Below, in pieces: positions 8,272-16,655 of a stretch of 44,730 nt of DNA. Source of the stretch: Mesorhizobium sp. ORS 3359 (GTDB taxonomy: Bacteria; Pseudomonadota; Alphaproteobacteria; Rhizobiales; Rhizobiaceae). The translations under genes were made by a program, and so were the position numbers. The notes below the pieces were generated by a model. The model saw only the letters and a list, made by a program, of their open reading frames with translations, searched no databases and was not told the origin of the DNA. The DNA lies in assembly GCA_000824845.1 (NCBI GenBank), contig CCNC01000147.1, positions 1-44,730 of the forward strand, given 5' to 3'. The number at the start of each line of letters is the position of its first letter. Position 1 is the stretch's first letter.

Positions 8272-9440
8272 GCTCGGTGACGATACCGCTCGACCGCAGC
8301 CCCGGCTTCGGCGTCTATATCCACTGGCCGTTCTGCGCGGCCAAGTGCCCTTATTGCGACTTCAACAGCCATGTCCGCCGCCAGCCGGTCGACCAGGAGC
8401 GCTTCGCCCGCGCCTTCGAGACGGAGCTCAAAACCATGCGCGCCCGCACAGGGCCGCGCGAGGTGACCAGCATCTTCCTCGGCGGCGGCACGCCGTCGCT
8501 GATGAAGCCGGAAACGGTGGGCACGGTGCTGGAGGCGGTGGCGAAGAACTGGACGGTGCCGGCCGGCATAGAGGTGACGCTGGAGGCCAACCCGTCCTCG
8601 GTCGAGGCCGAGCGTTTCCGCGGCTATCGTGCCGCCGGCGTCAACCGCGTATCACTCGGCGTGCAGGCGCTGAACGACAAGGATCTGCGCTTCCTCGGCC
8701 GGCTGCACAATGTCGAGGAGGCGCTGCACGCAATCGGGCTCGCGCGCGAGATCTTTCCCCGCCTCTCCTTCGACCTGATCTATGCGCGGCCCGGCCAGAC
8801 ACCGGAGGCGTGGGGGGCGGAGCTGGAGCAGGCAATCGGCTATGCCGTCGACCACCTTTCGCTCTACCAGCTGACCATCGAGGAGGGCACGCCCTTCCAC
8901 GCGCTCTACGCGGCGAAGAAATTCACGCTGCCCGACAACGACCATGCCGCCGACCTCTACGCGCTGACGCAGGAGGTGACGGCGGCGCATGGGCTGCCGG
9001 CCTATGAGATCTCCAACCACGCGCGACCGGGCGCCGAAAGCCGGCATAATCTCACCTATTGGCGCTACGGCGAATATGTCGGCGTCGGCCCGGGCGCGCA
9101 TGGCCGCTTCGTCGAGAACGGCCGCCGCACGGTGACCATAGCGGAAAGGATGCCGGAGACCTGGGCCAACCTGGTCGAGGCCAGGGGCCATGGCGTCACC
9201 GGCGGCGAGATTCTCACGCGCTTCGAGGAAGCCGATGAATTCCTGCTGATGGGCTTGCGGCTCGCGGAGGGCATCGACCTGCAGCGCTACGAGGCGCTCT
9301 CGGGTCGCGGCCTTTCCAGCGCGCGACTTTCGGTGTTGCAGGAGGAAGGGCTGGTGGCGCCGGTCGGCAATGCAAGGCTCCGCGCCACGACGGCAGGGAT
9401 GATCGTGCTGGATGCGGTGGTGGCGGATCTGGCGCGGTAA
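8268..9440 (+). CDS. hemW: Radical-SAM heme chaperone HemW
   Basis: Radical SAM protein of 390 residues, formerly called oxygen-independent coproporphyrinogen III oxidase-like. HemW binds heme and delivers it to membrane proteins; it is not thought to perform the HemN decarboxylation. Its 4Fe-4S cluster motif is CX3CX2C in HWPFCAAKCPYCDF (about residues 20-33), followed by FLGGGTPSL and NRVSLGVQALN. A C-terminal HemN-type domain ends the protein. It starts in an ATGA overlap with rdgB, so rdgB and hemW are coupled. A start further upstream would lie inside rdgB and is rejected. Confidence 0.93.
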   Translation: MSSVTIPLDRSPGFGVYIHWPFCAAKCPYCDFNSHVRRQPVDQERFARAFETELKTMRARTGPREVTSIFLGGGTPSLMKPETVGTVLEAVAKNWTVPAGIEVTLEANPSSVEAERFRGYRAAGVNRVSLGVQALNDKDLRFLGRLHNVEEALHAIGLAREIFPRLSFDLIYARPGQTPEAWGAELEQAIGYAVDHLSLYQLTIEEGTPFHALYAAKKFTLPDNDHAADLYALTQEVTAAHGLPAYEISNHARPGAESRHNLTYWRYGEYVGVGPGAHGRFVENGRRTVTIAERMPETWANLVEARGHGVTGGEILTRFEEADEFLLMGLRLAEGIDLQRYEALSGRGLSSARLSVLQEEGLVAPVGNARLRATTAGMIVLDAVVADLAR

Positions 9441-9445
9441 CCTCC

Positions 9446-9766
9446 TTGAAGAACGTCCTCTTCGTCTGCAGCCAGAACCGGCTGCGCAGTCCGACCGCCG
9501 AGCAGGTGTTTTCCAGGCGCCGCGACATGGAGGTCGAATCGGCTGGCACCAATCACGACGCCGACAACCCGCTGACGCATGAGTTGGTCGCCTGGGCCGA
9601 CATCATCTTCGTCATGGAGAAGGCGCATCGCGCCAAGCTGCAGAAGAAGTTCCGGGCGAGCCTGAAGGGCGCCAGGGTGATCTGCCTGGACATCCCCGAC
9701 GACTACGCGTTCATGGACCCGGAACTGGTGCGGCTGCTGGAGGCGAGGGTCGGCAAATACCTTTGA
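9446..9766 (+). CDS. Low-molecular-weight protein tyrosine phosphatase-like protein
   Basis: A short (106-residue) member of the low-molecular-weight phosphatase/arsenate-reductase fold. The P-loop is intact: FVCSQNRLRSPTAEQ, i.e. C-X5-R followed by SPTAE. The usual C-terminal DP acid motif is replaced by a LDIPDDY sequence. The protein is shorter than canonical 150-residue enzymes and matches the compact subgroup seen in many Proteobacteria. The only credible start is a TTG at 9446, five bases after hemW; no ATG or GTG lies upstream in frame nearby. Substrate unknown. Confidence 0.8.
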   Translation: MKNVLFVCSQNRLRSPTAEQVFSRRRDMEVESAGTNHDADNPLTHELVAWADIIFVMEKAHRAKLQKKFRASLKGARVICLDIPDDYAFMDPELVRLLEARVGKYL

Positions 9767-9836
9767 AAGCGGGGAATCCCCAGCGCGTTCGTCATGTATG
9801 ACGAAGCGAGAGCCGTCAGCGCTCTTGTGCGACGCT

Positions 9837-10025
9837 CTAAGCGTCGTGCTTCTGGCGGTGCTTGCCTCGGTGCTTCTCGCCATGCGCCTCATCGTGGCGG
9901 ACGGGCTTCGCATCGGCCTTGTCGCGGCGGACGCCGGGCTGGGCGGCGATAGGGTGTGGAGGGATGCCCTCGCGGGGGGTCTTGCTTTCAAGTCGGCTGA
10001 TGAAGATGTCGAAGCGATTGGGCAT
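9837..10025 (-). CDS. Possible small basic protein, unknown
   Basis: A 62-residue frame on the minus strand between two plus-strand genes. Support: a GGGAGGAGG tract 12 bases before the ATG and consistently G/C third positions. The product is basic and ends in a histidine/lysine-rich tail (GEKHRGKHRQKHDA). I recognise no family. A plus-strand frame across the same bases has no ribosome-binding site and poorer codon choice. The rest of 9767-10152 holds the presumed rsmI promoter region and nothing else I can name. Confidence 0.45.
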   Translation of the reverse strand: MPNRFDIFISRLESKTPREGIPPHPIAAQPGVRRDKADAKPVRHDEAHGEKHRGKHRQKHDA

Positions 10026-10152
10026 CGTTCGGTCCTGCCTCCTCCCGGGGAATCAGGGGTTAAATTCGCCGATGTGGGTTTCGTTCCGCACTGTGGCAAA
10101 GGCATGGCGATTTCCTTAACCCGACCTCACGTTTTGCAACGAGGCGCCAGCC

Positions 10153-11076
10153 ATGCCAAACAAGGCCGGTTATGAGGGGCAACCGGTGACCGGCGACAGA
10201 AGCAGCTACCTGATCGGACAGACCGAGATCGCGGCGCGGCCGCTCTCGCCGGCGCTCTATCTGGTGGCGACGCCGATCGGCAATCTGGCCGACGTCACGC
10301 TGCGCGCGCTGGAGACGCTGGCCGCAGCCGACATCGTCGCCTGCGAGGACACGCGCGTCTCGCGCGTGCTGCTCGAGCGCTACGGCATCCGCCGCCGCAC
10401 CACCGCCTATCACGAGCACAATGCGCAAGAGGCCGGGCCGAAGCTGATCGAGGCGCTGGCGGCCGGACAAAGCGTGGCGCTGATATCCGACGCCGGCACG
10501 CCCCTGGTCTCCGATCCCGGCTATCGGCTGGTCGGCGAGGCGCTGGAGCGCGGCATCCGCGTGGTGCCGATCCCAGGGCCTTCAGCCGCGCTTGCCGCGC
10601 TGACGGCTTCCGGCCTGCCGTCCGACGCCTTCCTGTTCGCCGGCTTCCTGCCCGTGAAGACCGGGCAGCGGCTGGCCAAGCTGGAAACCTTCAAGGCGGC
10701 GCCCGCAACGCTGATCTTCTTCGAATCGCCCCGACGGCTGGCCGAGACGCTTGGCGCCATGGTGGAAGTGCTCGGGGGGGCGCGCAAAGCCGCGATCGGC
10801 CGCGAGCTGACCAAGGCCTTCGAGGAGATGCGCACCGGCACGCTGGCCGAGCTGGCCGGCCACTATGCCGCCGCCGATACGCCGAAGGGCGAGATCGTCA
10901 TTTGCGTCGGCCCGCCTGAGGCGGCGGAAGACCAGCCGGCAGATATCGACCGGCTGCTGTTGTCGCTGGCGGCCGAAATGCCGGCTTCGAAGGCGGCATC
11001 GGAAGCGGCGAAGATGACCGGCGGGCAGAAACAGGCGCTCTACCGGCGGCTCTTGGAGCTCAAGGACGGACGATGA
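10153..11076 (+). CDS. rsmI: 16S rRNA (cytidine1402-2'-O)-methyltransferase RsmI
   Basis: SAM-dependent methyltransferase that 2'-O-methylates C1402 in the decoding centre of 16S rRNA. The 307-residue protein shows the tetrapyrrole-methylase-fold motifs: LVATPIGNLADVTLRALE, ACEDTRVSRVLL, ALISDAGTPLVSDPGYRL, VPIPGPSAALAAL and FFESPRRL. A C-terminal RsmI-type helical tail follows. The first 30 residues precede the conserved core; an internal start is possible. A short repeat overlaps its stop codon and yraN follows 51 bases later, a conserved bacterial neighbourhood. Confidence 0.94.
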   Translation: MPNKAGYEGQPVTGDRSSYLIGQTEIAARPLSPALYLVATPIGNLADVTLRALETLAAADIVACEDTRVSRVLLERYGIRRRTTAYHEHNAQEAGPKLIEALAAGQSVALISDAGTPLVSDPGYRLVGEALERGIRVVPIPGPSAALAALTASGLPSDAFLFAGFLPVKTGQRLAKLETFKAAPATLIFFESPRRLAETLGAMVEVLGGARKAAIGRELTKAFEEMRTGTLAELAGHYAAADTPKGEIVICVGPPEAAEDQPADIDRLLLSLAAEMPASKAASEAAKMTGGQKQALYRRLLELKDGR

Positions 11077-11116
11077 TCCCGAAAAGCGAAAGCCGGTTTT
11101 TGGATAGGATCATGGT
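11073..11116. repeat. Short rhizobial dispersed repeat (GATCAT...ATGATC type)
   Basis: Imperfect palindrome bounded by ATGATCC and GGATCATG with GAAAGCCGGTTTTTGG inside. It matches, in reverse complement, the copy at 39141-39190. It occupies the rsmI-yraN gap and overlaps the rsmI stop. Confidence 0.65.
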
Positions 11117-11127
11117 CAGGCAAAGAA

Positions 11128-11505
11128 ATGGCTGAACGCACGGTCGTCCATCGCCGCAAGGCCTATCGGCGCGGCCATCGCGGCGAATGGCTGGCGGCGC
11201 TGGCGCTGATGCTGAAAGGCTATCGCATCCTTGCCCGCCGCCACCGCACCAGGCTCGGCGAGATCGACCTGATCGCCCGGCGCGGCGATCTCGTGCTGTT
11301 CGTCGAGGTCAAGGCGCGCCGCACGCTAATCGAGGCGATGGAAGCGATCGGGCACGAGTCGGAGCGGCGCATCGAGGGCGCCGCGGATCTGTGGCTGTCG
11401 CGCCAGCCGGATTACGGGCGGCTTTCGATGCGCTTCGACATGGTGGCCGTGCTGCCCTGGCGCTGGCCGGTGCATGTCGAGAACGCGTTTTATGGGAGGA
11501 ATTGA
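11128..11505 (+). CDS. YraN/UPF0102 family protein
   Basis: A 125-residue protein with a restriction-endonuclease-like core. The motif GEIDLIARRGDLVLFVEVKAR holds the E/D...E-V-K residues that would form a nuclease active site, followed by a C-terminal helix with ALWLSRQP-like residues. Family function is still unsettled; links to Holliday-junction or DNA processing are inferred from the fold. Its position just after rsmI is conserved widely in bacteria. Confidence 0.88.
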   Translation: MAERTVVHRRKAYRRGHRGEWLAALALMLKGYRILARRHRTRLGEIDLIARRGDLVLFVEVKARRTLIEAMEAIGHESERRIEGAADLWLSRQPDYGRLSMRFDMVAVLPWRWPVHVENAFYGRN

Positions 11506-11554
11506 GGGGCTTACCCCCGCTACAAGGGGCAGACAATCGCATATGGCGGCGCTG

Positions 11555-11688
11555 GCCCCCTCATCCGGCCGCTACGCGGCCACCTTCTCCCCGGTGGGGA
11601 GAAGAGGTTGGCGCCGACGCCGACAGTCTCCTCTCCCCTCGGGGAGAGGTCAGCCGAGCGAAGCGGAGGCTGAGTGAGGGGGAGCGCC
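11555..11688. repeat. Dispersed intergenic palindrome (CTTCTCCCC family), copy 2
   Basis: Begins CCCCCTCATCCGGCCGCTAC, contains the CTTCTCCCC..GGGGAGAAG and CTCTCCCC..GGGGAGAGG hairpins of the copy at 3303-3450, and ends GTGAGGGGGA. It lies between the convergent yraN and uppP genes, a likely transcription-end position. Confidence 0.75.
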
Positions 11689-11720
11689 GTGTGTGGTTGC
11701 CATATCCTACGGGCGGGTTC

Positions 11721-12527
11721 TCACCCCCAGACCATCAGCGCCGCCAGCCCCGCTACCCCCACCAGCAGCCGCCACCAGCCGAACAGCGCGTAGCCGTTCT
11801 TCGAGACGTAATCGAGCAGGAAGCGCACGACGATCAGCGCGGCGACGAAGGCGGCGATGAAGCCGACGGAAATGATCGGCAGGTCGGCCGAAGTCAGCAC
11901 GTTGCGGTTCTTGAAGAGGTCGAAGGCGAAGGCGCCGACCATGGTGGGCATGGCGAGGAAGAAGGAGAATTCGGCCGCCGCGCGCTTGTCGACGCCCATC
12001 AGCAGCGCGCCGACGATGGTCGAGCCGGAGCGCGAGGTGCCCGGGATCAGCGACAAGCACTGGAACAGGCCGATCTTGAGATAGACGCTCAACGGGAAGC
12101 GCTCGACGTCGTGATGCACCGGCTTGAAGTTGATGCGGTCGACGACGAGCAGCACCACGCCGCCAATGATCAGCATGCTGCAGATCAGTTTTGGCGATTC
12201 GAACAGATAGTTTTTGATGAAGTCGTGACCCAACGCGCCGATAACCGCCGCCGGCAGGAAGGCAATCAGGATGCCGATGACGAAATGCCTGGTCTGCGGG
12301 TCGCTCGGCAGCTTGATCAGCATCTGCCAGAGCTTGCCGAAATAGACACTCAAAATGGCCAGGATCGCGCCGAGCTGGATCAGGATCTCGAAGGCCTTGC
12401 CGGTGGAGTGGAAGCCGAGGAAATGGCCGGCAAGCAGGATGTGGCCGGTCGAGGACACCGGGATGAACTCGGTCAGGCCCTCCAAAAGCCCAAGCAGCAG
12501 CGCTTCGACGATGGTCTGGCTTTCCAT
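11721..12527 (-). CDS. uppP: Undecaprenyl-diphosphatase UppP (BacA)
   Basis: Integral membrane phosphatase that recycles undecaprenyl diphosphate to the monophosphate lipid carrier for peptidoglycan and other envelope polymers; overproduction gives bacitracin resistance in other bacteria. The 268-residue protein has the two catalytic motifs, EGLTEFIPVSSTGH (about residues 16-29) and the PGTSRSGSTI loop (about 162-171), and about eight hydrophobic helices. GAGG five bases before the ATG sets the start. It is unrelated to the rhizobial peptide transporter also named BacA. Confidence 0.95.
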   Translation of the reverse strand: MESQTIVEALLLGLLEGLTEFIPVSSTGHILLAGHFLGFHSTGKAFEILIQLGAILAILSVYFGKLWQMLIKLPSDPQTRHFVIGILIAFLPAAVIGALGHDFIKNYLFESPKLICSMLIIGGVVLLVVDRINFKPVHHDVERFPLSVYLKIGLFQCLSLIPGTSRSGSTIVGALLMGVDKRAAAEFSFFLAMPTMVGAFAFDLFKNRNVLTSADLPIISVGFIAAFVAALIVVRFLLDYVSKNGYALFGWWRLLVGVAGLAALMVWG

Positions 12528-12686
12528 GGCAACCTCAGGATTTCGGGGACAGCTGGGACAACGGCTTGCTTGTCACGGCGCGGAAGTCACCCTATAGGTC
12601 GCAACACCGTGACGGCCGCATGACGGGCCGCCAAGACTTACCGGTGCAGGTATCGATTCGCCAGTGCGCCCTATCATCGCGGAACC

Positions 12687-13379
12687 ATGCTGACGCTTTT
12701 CCATCATCCCATGTTCGCCACCTGCCGGTTCGTGCGCCTCGCCTTTGGCGAGTATGGCGAGGAGCTAGCGTTGATCGAGGAAAAGCCGTGGACCCGGCGC
12801 AAGGAGTTCCTGGCGCTGAATCCGGCCGGCACGCTGCCGATCCTGCTCGCTGAAGGCGACGTGCCGATCGTCGGGGCCATGGTGATCGCCGAATATCTCG
12901 ACGAGACGCGCGGGGTCTTGAAGCGCGACAAAAGGCTGTTCGCCGAGGACCCGATGCAGCGCGCCGAAATCCGCCGGCTGACCGACTGGTACCTGGCGAA
13001 GGCCGAGAGCGAGGTGACCCGCCACCTGGTGCGCGAGCGCGTGCTGAAGCCGGTGATGCCGGAAACCGCCGGCGGCGGCTCGCCGGATTCGGCGGCGATC
13101 CGTGCCGCCCGCGCCAACATCCGCCAGCACATGAAATACACCAATTGGCTGGCCGGCACGCGCCATTGGCTGGCCGGCAACAAGGTGACCTATGCCGACC
13201 TCGCCGCGGCGGCGACGCTGTCAGTGCTCGATTATCTCGGCGAGATCGACTGGCGCGAGCACAGCGCCGCGCGCGAATGGTACACGCGGGTGAAGTCGCG
13301 GCCGTCGTTCCGGCCGCTGCTCTCCGACCGGGTGCGCGGCCTGTCGCCGGTATCGCATTATGCGGACCTCGACTTCTGA
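12687..13379 (+). CDS. fzlA: GST-fold protein, probable FtsZ-localised protein FzlA
   Basis: A 230-residue protein with an N-terminal thioredoxin-like domain (LFHHPMFATCRFVRLAFGEY, then NPAGTLPIL, the cis-proline loop) and a C-terminal helical GST domain (KVTYADLAAAATLSVLDYLG). In Alphaproteobacteria the GST-like protein encoded beside queG is FzlA, which binds FtsZ filaments and is needed for constriction. The conserved tryptophan after strand 2 (EEKPWTRRKEF) and the acidic/aromatic tail (HYADLDF) fit FzlA. Its last 20 bases overlap queG, so the two are translationally linked. The GST fold is certain; the FzlA assignment rests on context and these features. Confidence 0.75.
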   Translation: MLTLFHHPMFATCRFVRLAFGEYGEELALIEEKPWTRRKEFLALNPAGTLPILLAEGDVPIVGAMVIAEYLDETRGVLKRDKRLFAEDPMQRAEIRRLTDWYLAKAESEVTRHLVRERVLKPVMPETAGGGSPDSAAIRAARANIRQHMKYTNWLAGTRHWLAGNKVTYADLAAAATLSVLDYLGEIDWREHSAAREWYTRVKSRPSFRPLLSDRVRGLSPVSHYADLDF

Positions 13380-14508
13380 AACCTTACGCGCGCTGATCGA
13401 CGCGGAGGCGCGCCGCGCCGGCTTCGAGGCGGTCGCCGTGACCCGGCCGGACGCGATACCGCTGGCGCCGGCAAGGCTCGCCGAATTCGTCGCCGACGGT
13501 TTCCACGGCTCGATGGACTGGATCGCCGAGACGCTTCAACGCCGCGCCGAGCCCTCGACATTGTGGCCGGAAGTGCGCTCGATCATCGTGCTGGCGATGA
13601 ACTACGGCCCCGACCGCGATCCGTGCGAGATCCTGGCAAAGCCCGACCGCGGCGCGATCTCGGTCTATGCGCAGAACCGCGACTATCACGACGTGATGAA
13701 GGGCCGGCTGAAGGAGATCGCAGGCAAGATCGTGGCCAAGGCGGGCGGCGACGTAAAAGTGTTCGTCGACACGGCGCCGGTCATGGAAAAGCCGCTGGCG
13801 GAAGCCGCGGGGCTCGGCTGGCAGGGCAAGCACACCAACCTGGTCAGCCGCGCGCATGGCTCCTGGCTGTTCCTCGGCACGATTTTCAGCACGGCCGAGC
13901 TTGAGCCGGACCAGGCGGAGATCGACCATTGCGGCTCCTGCCGCGCCTGCCTCGACGCCTGCCCGACCGACGCGTTTCCGGCGCCCTACCGGCTCGACGC
14001 TCGGCGCTGCATCTCCTACCTCACCATCGAGAACAAGGGACCAATCCCGCGCGAATTCCGCGACAAGATCGGCAACCGCATCTATGGCTGCGACGATTGC
14101 CTGGCCGCCTGCCCGTGGAACAAGTTCGCCAGCGCCGCCTCCGAGGCGAAGCTTGCCGCGCGCGCGGATCTGCGCGAGCCGCCACTGTCGGAGCTGCTTG
14201 CGCTCGATGATCCGGCATTTCGCGCTTTCTTCTCGGGCTCGCCGGTCAAGCGCATCGGCCGCGACCGTTTCATCCGCAACGTGCTGATCGCCACCGGCAA
14301 TTCGGGCGACGCTACGCTTGCCCCTGTCGTGCGTGGTCTGCTCGGCGACGCCTCGCCGCTGGTACGGGGTGCGGCAATCTGGGCCCTGTCGCGATTGCTC
14401 TCTGGTCGCGAATTTGGCGAGCTTGCCGCCACGGCTTCGAGGTGCGAAATCGATGCGGCGGTTCGAGAGGAATGGCTAGCGGGCTTGGCATCCGCAGAGG
14501 TTCATTGA
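13360..14508 (+). CDS. queG: Epoxyqueuosine reductase QueG
   Basis: Cobalamin-dependent reductase for the last step of queuosine synthesis at the tRNA wobble position. The 382-residue protein has an N-terminal cobalamin-binding domain (KVFVDTAPVMEKPLAEAAGLG, with the conserved D and E), two 4Fe-4S motifs (CGSCRACLDACPTDAF and CDDCLAACPWNKF) and a HEAT-like C-terminus (PLVRGAAIWALSRL). The start inside the fzlA 3' end is supported by similarity of the N-terminus to QueG. Its TGA overlaps the next start. Confidence 0.94.
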   Translation: MRTSTSETLRALIDAEARRAGFEAVAVTRPDAIPLAPARLAEFVADGFHGSMDWIAETLQRRAEPSTLWPEVRSIIVLAMNYGPDRDPCEILAKPDRGAISVYAQNRDYHDVMKGRLKEIAGKIVAKAGGDVKVFVDTAPVMEKPLAEAAGLGWQGKHTNLVSRAHGSWLFLGTIFSTAELEPDQAEIDHCGSCRACLDACPTDAFPAPYRLDARRCISYLTIENKGPIPREFRDKIGNRIYGCDDCLAACPWNKFASAASEAKLAARADLREPPLSELLALDDPAFRAFFSGSPVKRIGRDRFIRNVLIATGNSGDATLAPVVRGLLGDASPLVRGAAIWALSRLLSGREFGELAATASRCEIDAAVREEWLAGLASAEVH

Positions 14509-15410
14509 TGGGCGAGAGACGCTTCTTCATCTTCGGCGCCGGCTATTCCGGCAAGGCTTTCGCGCGGGCCAACACCCACCACGCGCCGGTCTCCGGCACG
14601 ACCCGGGCGCCGGAAAAGTTCGCGACGCTGCGATCGGCCGGCATCGAGCCGCTGCAATTCGACGGCGCGCTGTCGCCCGAGCTCGGCGACGCACTCCTCA
14701 AAACCACGCATCTCATCGTCTCGGTCGCTCCCGATGAGGCCGGCGACCCGGTGCTCAACGCCGCCGGCGATGCGCTCAAGGAAAAGATGCCGGCGCTGGA
14801 ATGGATCGGCTATCTCTCCACCGTCGGCGTCTATGGCGACCATGGCGGCGCCTGGGTGGACGAGACCAGCGCCTGCCGGCCGGTGTCGAAGCGCTCGGTG
14901 ATGCGGGTGGCGGCCGAACAGGAATGGCTGAGGCTTGGCCGCGAGATCGGAAAGCCGGTGGCGGTGCTGCGGCTTTCCGGCATTTTCGGGCCCGGTCGCA
15001 ATGCGCTGGCCAATCTCGAGGAGGGCACGGCGCGGCGGCTGGTCAAGCCGGCGCAGGTGTTCAACCGCATCCATTGCGACGACATCGCCGGCGCGCTCTG
15101 GCATCTCGCCGGCGGCAACCTCGGCGGCATCTTCAATGTCACCGACGACGAGCCGGCGCCGCCGCAGGATGTCGTGGCCTACGCCGCCGGGCTCATGGGC
15201 GTCGAGCCGCCGCCGGAAATTCCCTTCGAGACCGCCCAACTTTCGCCCATGGCGCGGTCTTTCTATGGCGAGAACAAGCGGGTCGCCAACAAGGCGATCA
15301 AGGCTGCCGGCTATCGCTTCCGGTTCCCGAACTACCGGGTGGCGCTGGACCGGATGTGGGCCGAGGGCAACTGGCGGGACGGGGCGCCGCGCAGCCCGAT
15401 GAGGCGCTGA
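14508..15410 (+). CDS. NAD(P)-dependent epimerase/SDR-family protein (YeeZ-like)
   Basis: A 300-residue extended-SDR protein. The Rossmann glycine motif is RRFFIFGAGYSGKAFA, with the fold continuing through WIGYLSTVGVYGDHGG and the VLRLSGIFGPGR segment. The usual YxxxK catalytic pair is not obvious, so it may be an atypical member. The ATG at 14508 overlaps the queG stop (TGATG); an ATG 66 bases earlier would lie within queG and is rejected. Substrate unknown. Confidence 0.82.
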   Translation: MGERRFFIFGAGYSGKAFARANTHHAPVSGTTRAPEKFATLRSAGIEPLQFDGALSPELGDALLKTTHLIVSVAPDEAGDPVLNAAGDALKEKMPALEWIGYLSTVGVYGDHGGAWVDETSACRPVSKRSVMRVAAEQEWLRLGREIGKPVAVLRLSGIFGPGRNALANLEEGTARRLVKPAQVFNRIHCDDIAGALWHLAGGNLGGIFNVTDDEPAPPQDVVAYAAGLMGVEPPPEIPFETAQLSPMARSFYGENKRVANKAIKAAGYRFRFPNYRVALDRMWAEGNWRDGAPRSPMRR

Positions 15411-15492
15411 AGATCGATGCGGGACGCGTGGCGTGGTATGATTCGTTCCTGACCGTGCCGCAGACGGATAGACTGGAGAGGGATCCGGCCTG

Positions 15493-16575
15493 ATGAATTT
15501 GCGATCGCTGCCCGACAGGAAGCCGTTCCTGACCGCCGCGCTGGCGCTGGTGACCTTGGCCGCGCTGGCGGCGGCCGCGATTTCGGCCGAACCGCGCGCC
15601 AAGGACCTGTTCGGCGCCAAGAAATTGCCGGCGGTGGTGCCCGCCCAATCCTTCGGCTTCTACTCCAAAGGCTGCTTCGCCGGCGGCGTCGCCCTGCCGA
15701 TGGAAGGCCCGACCTGGGAAGTGATGCGCCCCTCGCGCAACCGCCGCTGGGGCCATCCGGCCATGATCGCGCTGATCGAAAAGCTGTCGCGCGACGCGGC
15801 AGCCGATGGCTGGCCGGGGCTTCTGGTCGGCGACATCTCGCAGCCGCGCGGCGGACCGATGATGACCGGCCATGCCTCGCACCAGATCGGGCTCGACGCC
15901 GACATCTGGCTGACGCCGATGCCGAAGCGGCCGCTCACCATCGCCCAGCGCGAATCGATGAGCGCCACGCTGATGGTCGACGAGAAGACGCATCTGGTGA
16001 AGGACGCGCTGTGGACCCCGGCGCACACAAGGCTGCTCAAGCGCGCCGCGAGCTATCCGGAAGTCGAGCGCATCCTGGTCAATCCCGGCATCAAGAAGGA
16101 GCTTTGCGACACCGTCACCGGCGACCGTTCCTGGCTGCGCAAGATCCGGCCGTTCTGGGGTCACGACTACCACTTCCATATGCGCATCGGCTGCCAGCCG
16201 GGCTCGCCTGGTTGCAAGGGGCAGGAGGCGACGCCCGCGGATGACGGCTGCGGCAAGCCGCTGGCCTGGTGGTTCACCGACCAGCCGTGGCGGCCCAACA
16301 AAAACCCCGATGCGCCCAAGGCGCGCGACCTGATGACGATGGCCAATCTGCCGAAAGAGTGCCAGGCGGTGCTCGCCGCGACGGATGCGCCGTCACTCGC
16401 GGCCGTGACCTATCAGGGCGGCAGCGCCGCCGCCGTGGCCGTTGCCGAACCGCAGCCGACCGAGCCGGCGGAGACGATCTCCAGCGGCAATGCCGCGATG
16501 CCGGCGGCCGCAAGCGCTTTCGCGCCGACGCCGAAGATCGGCATTCCGCTGCCAAGGCCTAGACCGGGGAACTGA
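15493..16575 (+). CDS. mepA: Penicillin-insensitive murein endopeptidase MepA
   Basis: Periplasmic LAS-family zinc endopeptidase that cuts DD- and LD-peptide cross-links in peptidoglycan. The 360-residue protein has an N-terminal signal/anchor (about 13-31, ALALVTLAALAAAAISA) and the zinc ligands in TGHASHQIGLDADIW and WGHDYHFHMRIGC. Conserved cysteines (KGCFAGG, KELCDT, IGCQPGSPGC, DDGCGK) suggest disulfides. After about residue 295 a low-complexity Ala/Pro-rich tail ends PRPRPGN, which is longer than the E. coli enzyme. GGAGAGGG upstream supports the start. Confidence 0.93.
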   Translation: MNLRSLPDRKPFLTAALALVTLAALAAAAISAEPRAKDLFGAKKLPAVVPAQSFGFYSKGCFAGGVALPMEGPTWEVMRPSRNRRWGHPAMIALIEKLSRDAAADGWPGLLVGDISQPRGGPMMTGHASHQIGLDADIWLTPMPKRPLTIAQRESMSATLMVDEKTHLVKDALWTPAHTRLLKRAASYPEVERILVNPGIKKELCDTVTGDRSWLRKIRPFWGHDYHFHMRIGCQPGSPGCKGQEATPADDGCGKPLAWWFTDQPWRPNKNPDAPKARDLMTMANLPKECQAVLAATDAPSLAAVTYQGGSAAAVAVAEPQPTEPAETISSGNAAMPAAASAFAPTPKIGIPLPRPRPGN

Positions 16576-16655
16576 CGCCGAAGCGGGCTTCCCCTTTCCG
16601 GGGTCATGCGCTAGTCAATCGATTGAAACGGTGCAATGGCGCCGCAACGAGGACG

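Noticed and set aside
9798..10175. Plus-strand frame between the phosphatase and rsmI
   Set aside because: No ribosome-binding site, overlaps the rsmI start, and poorer codon choice than the minus-strand small frame.
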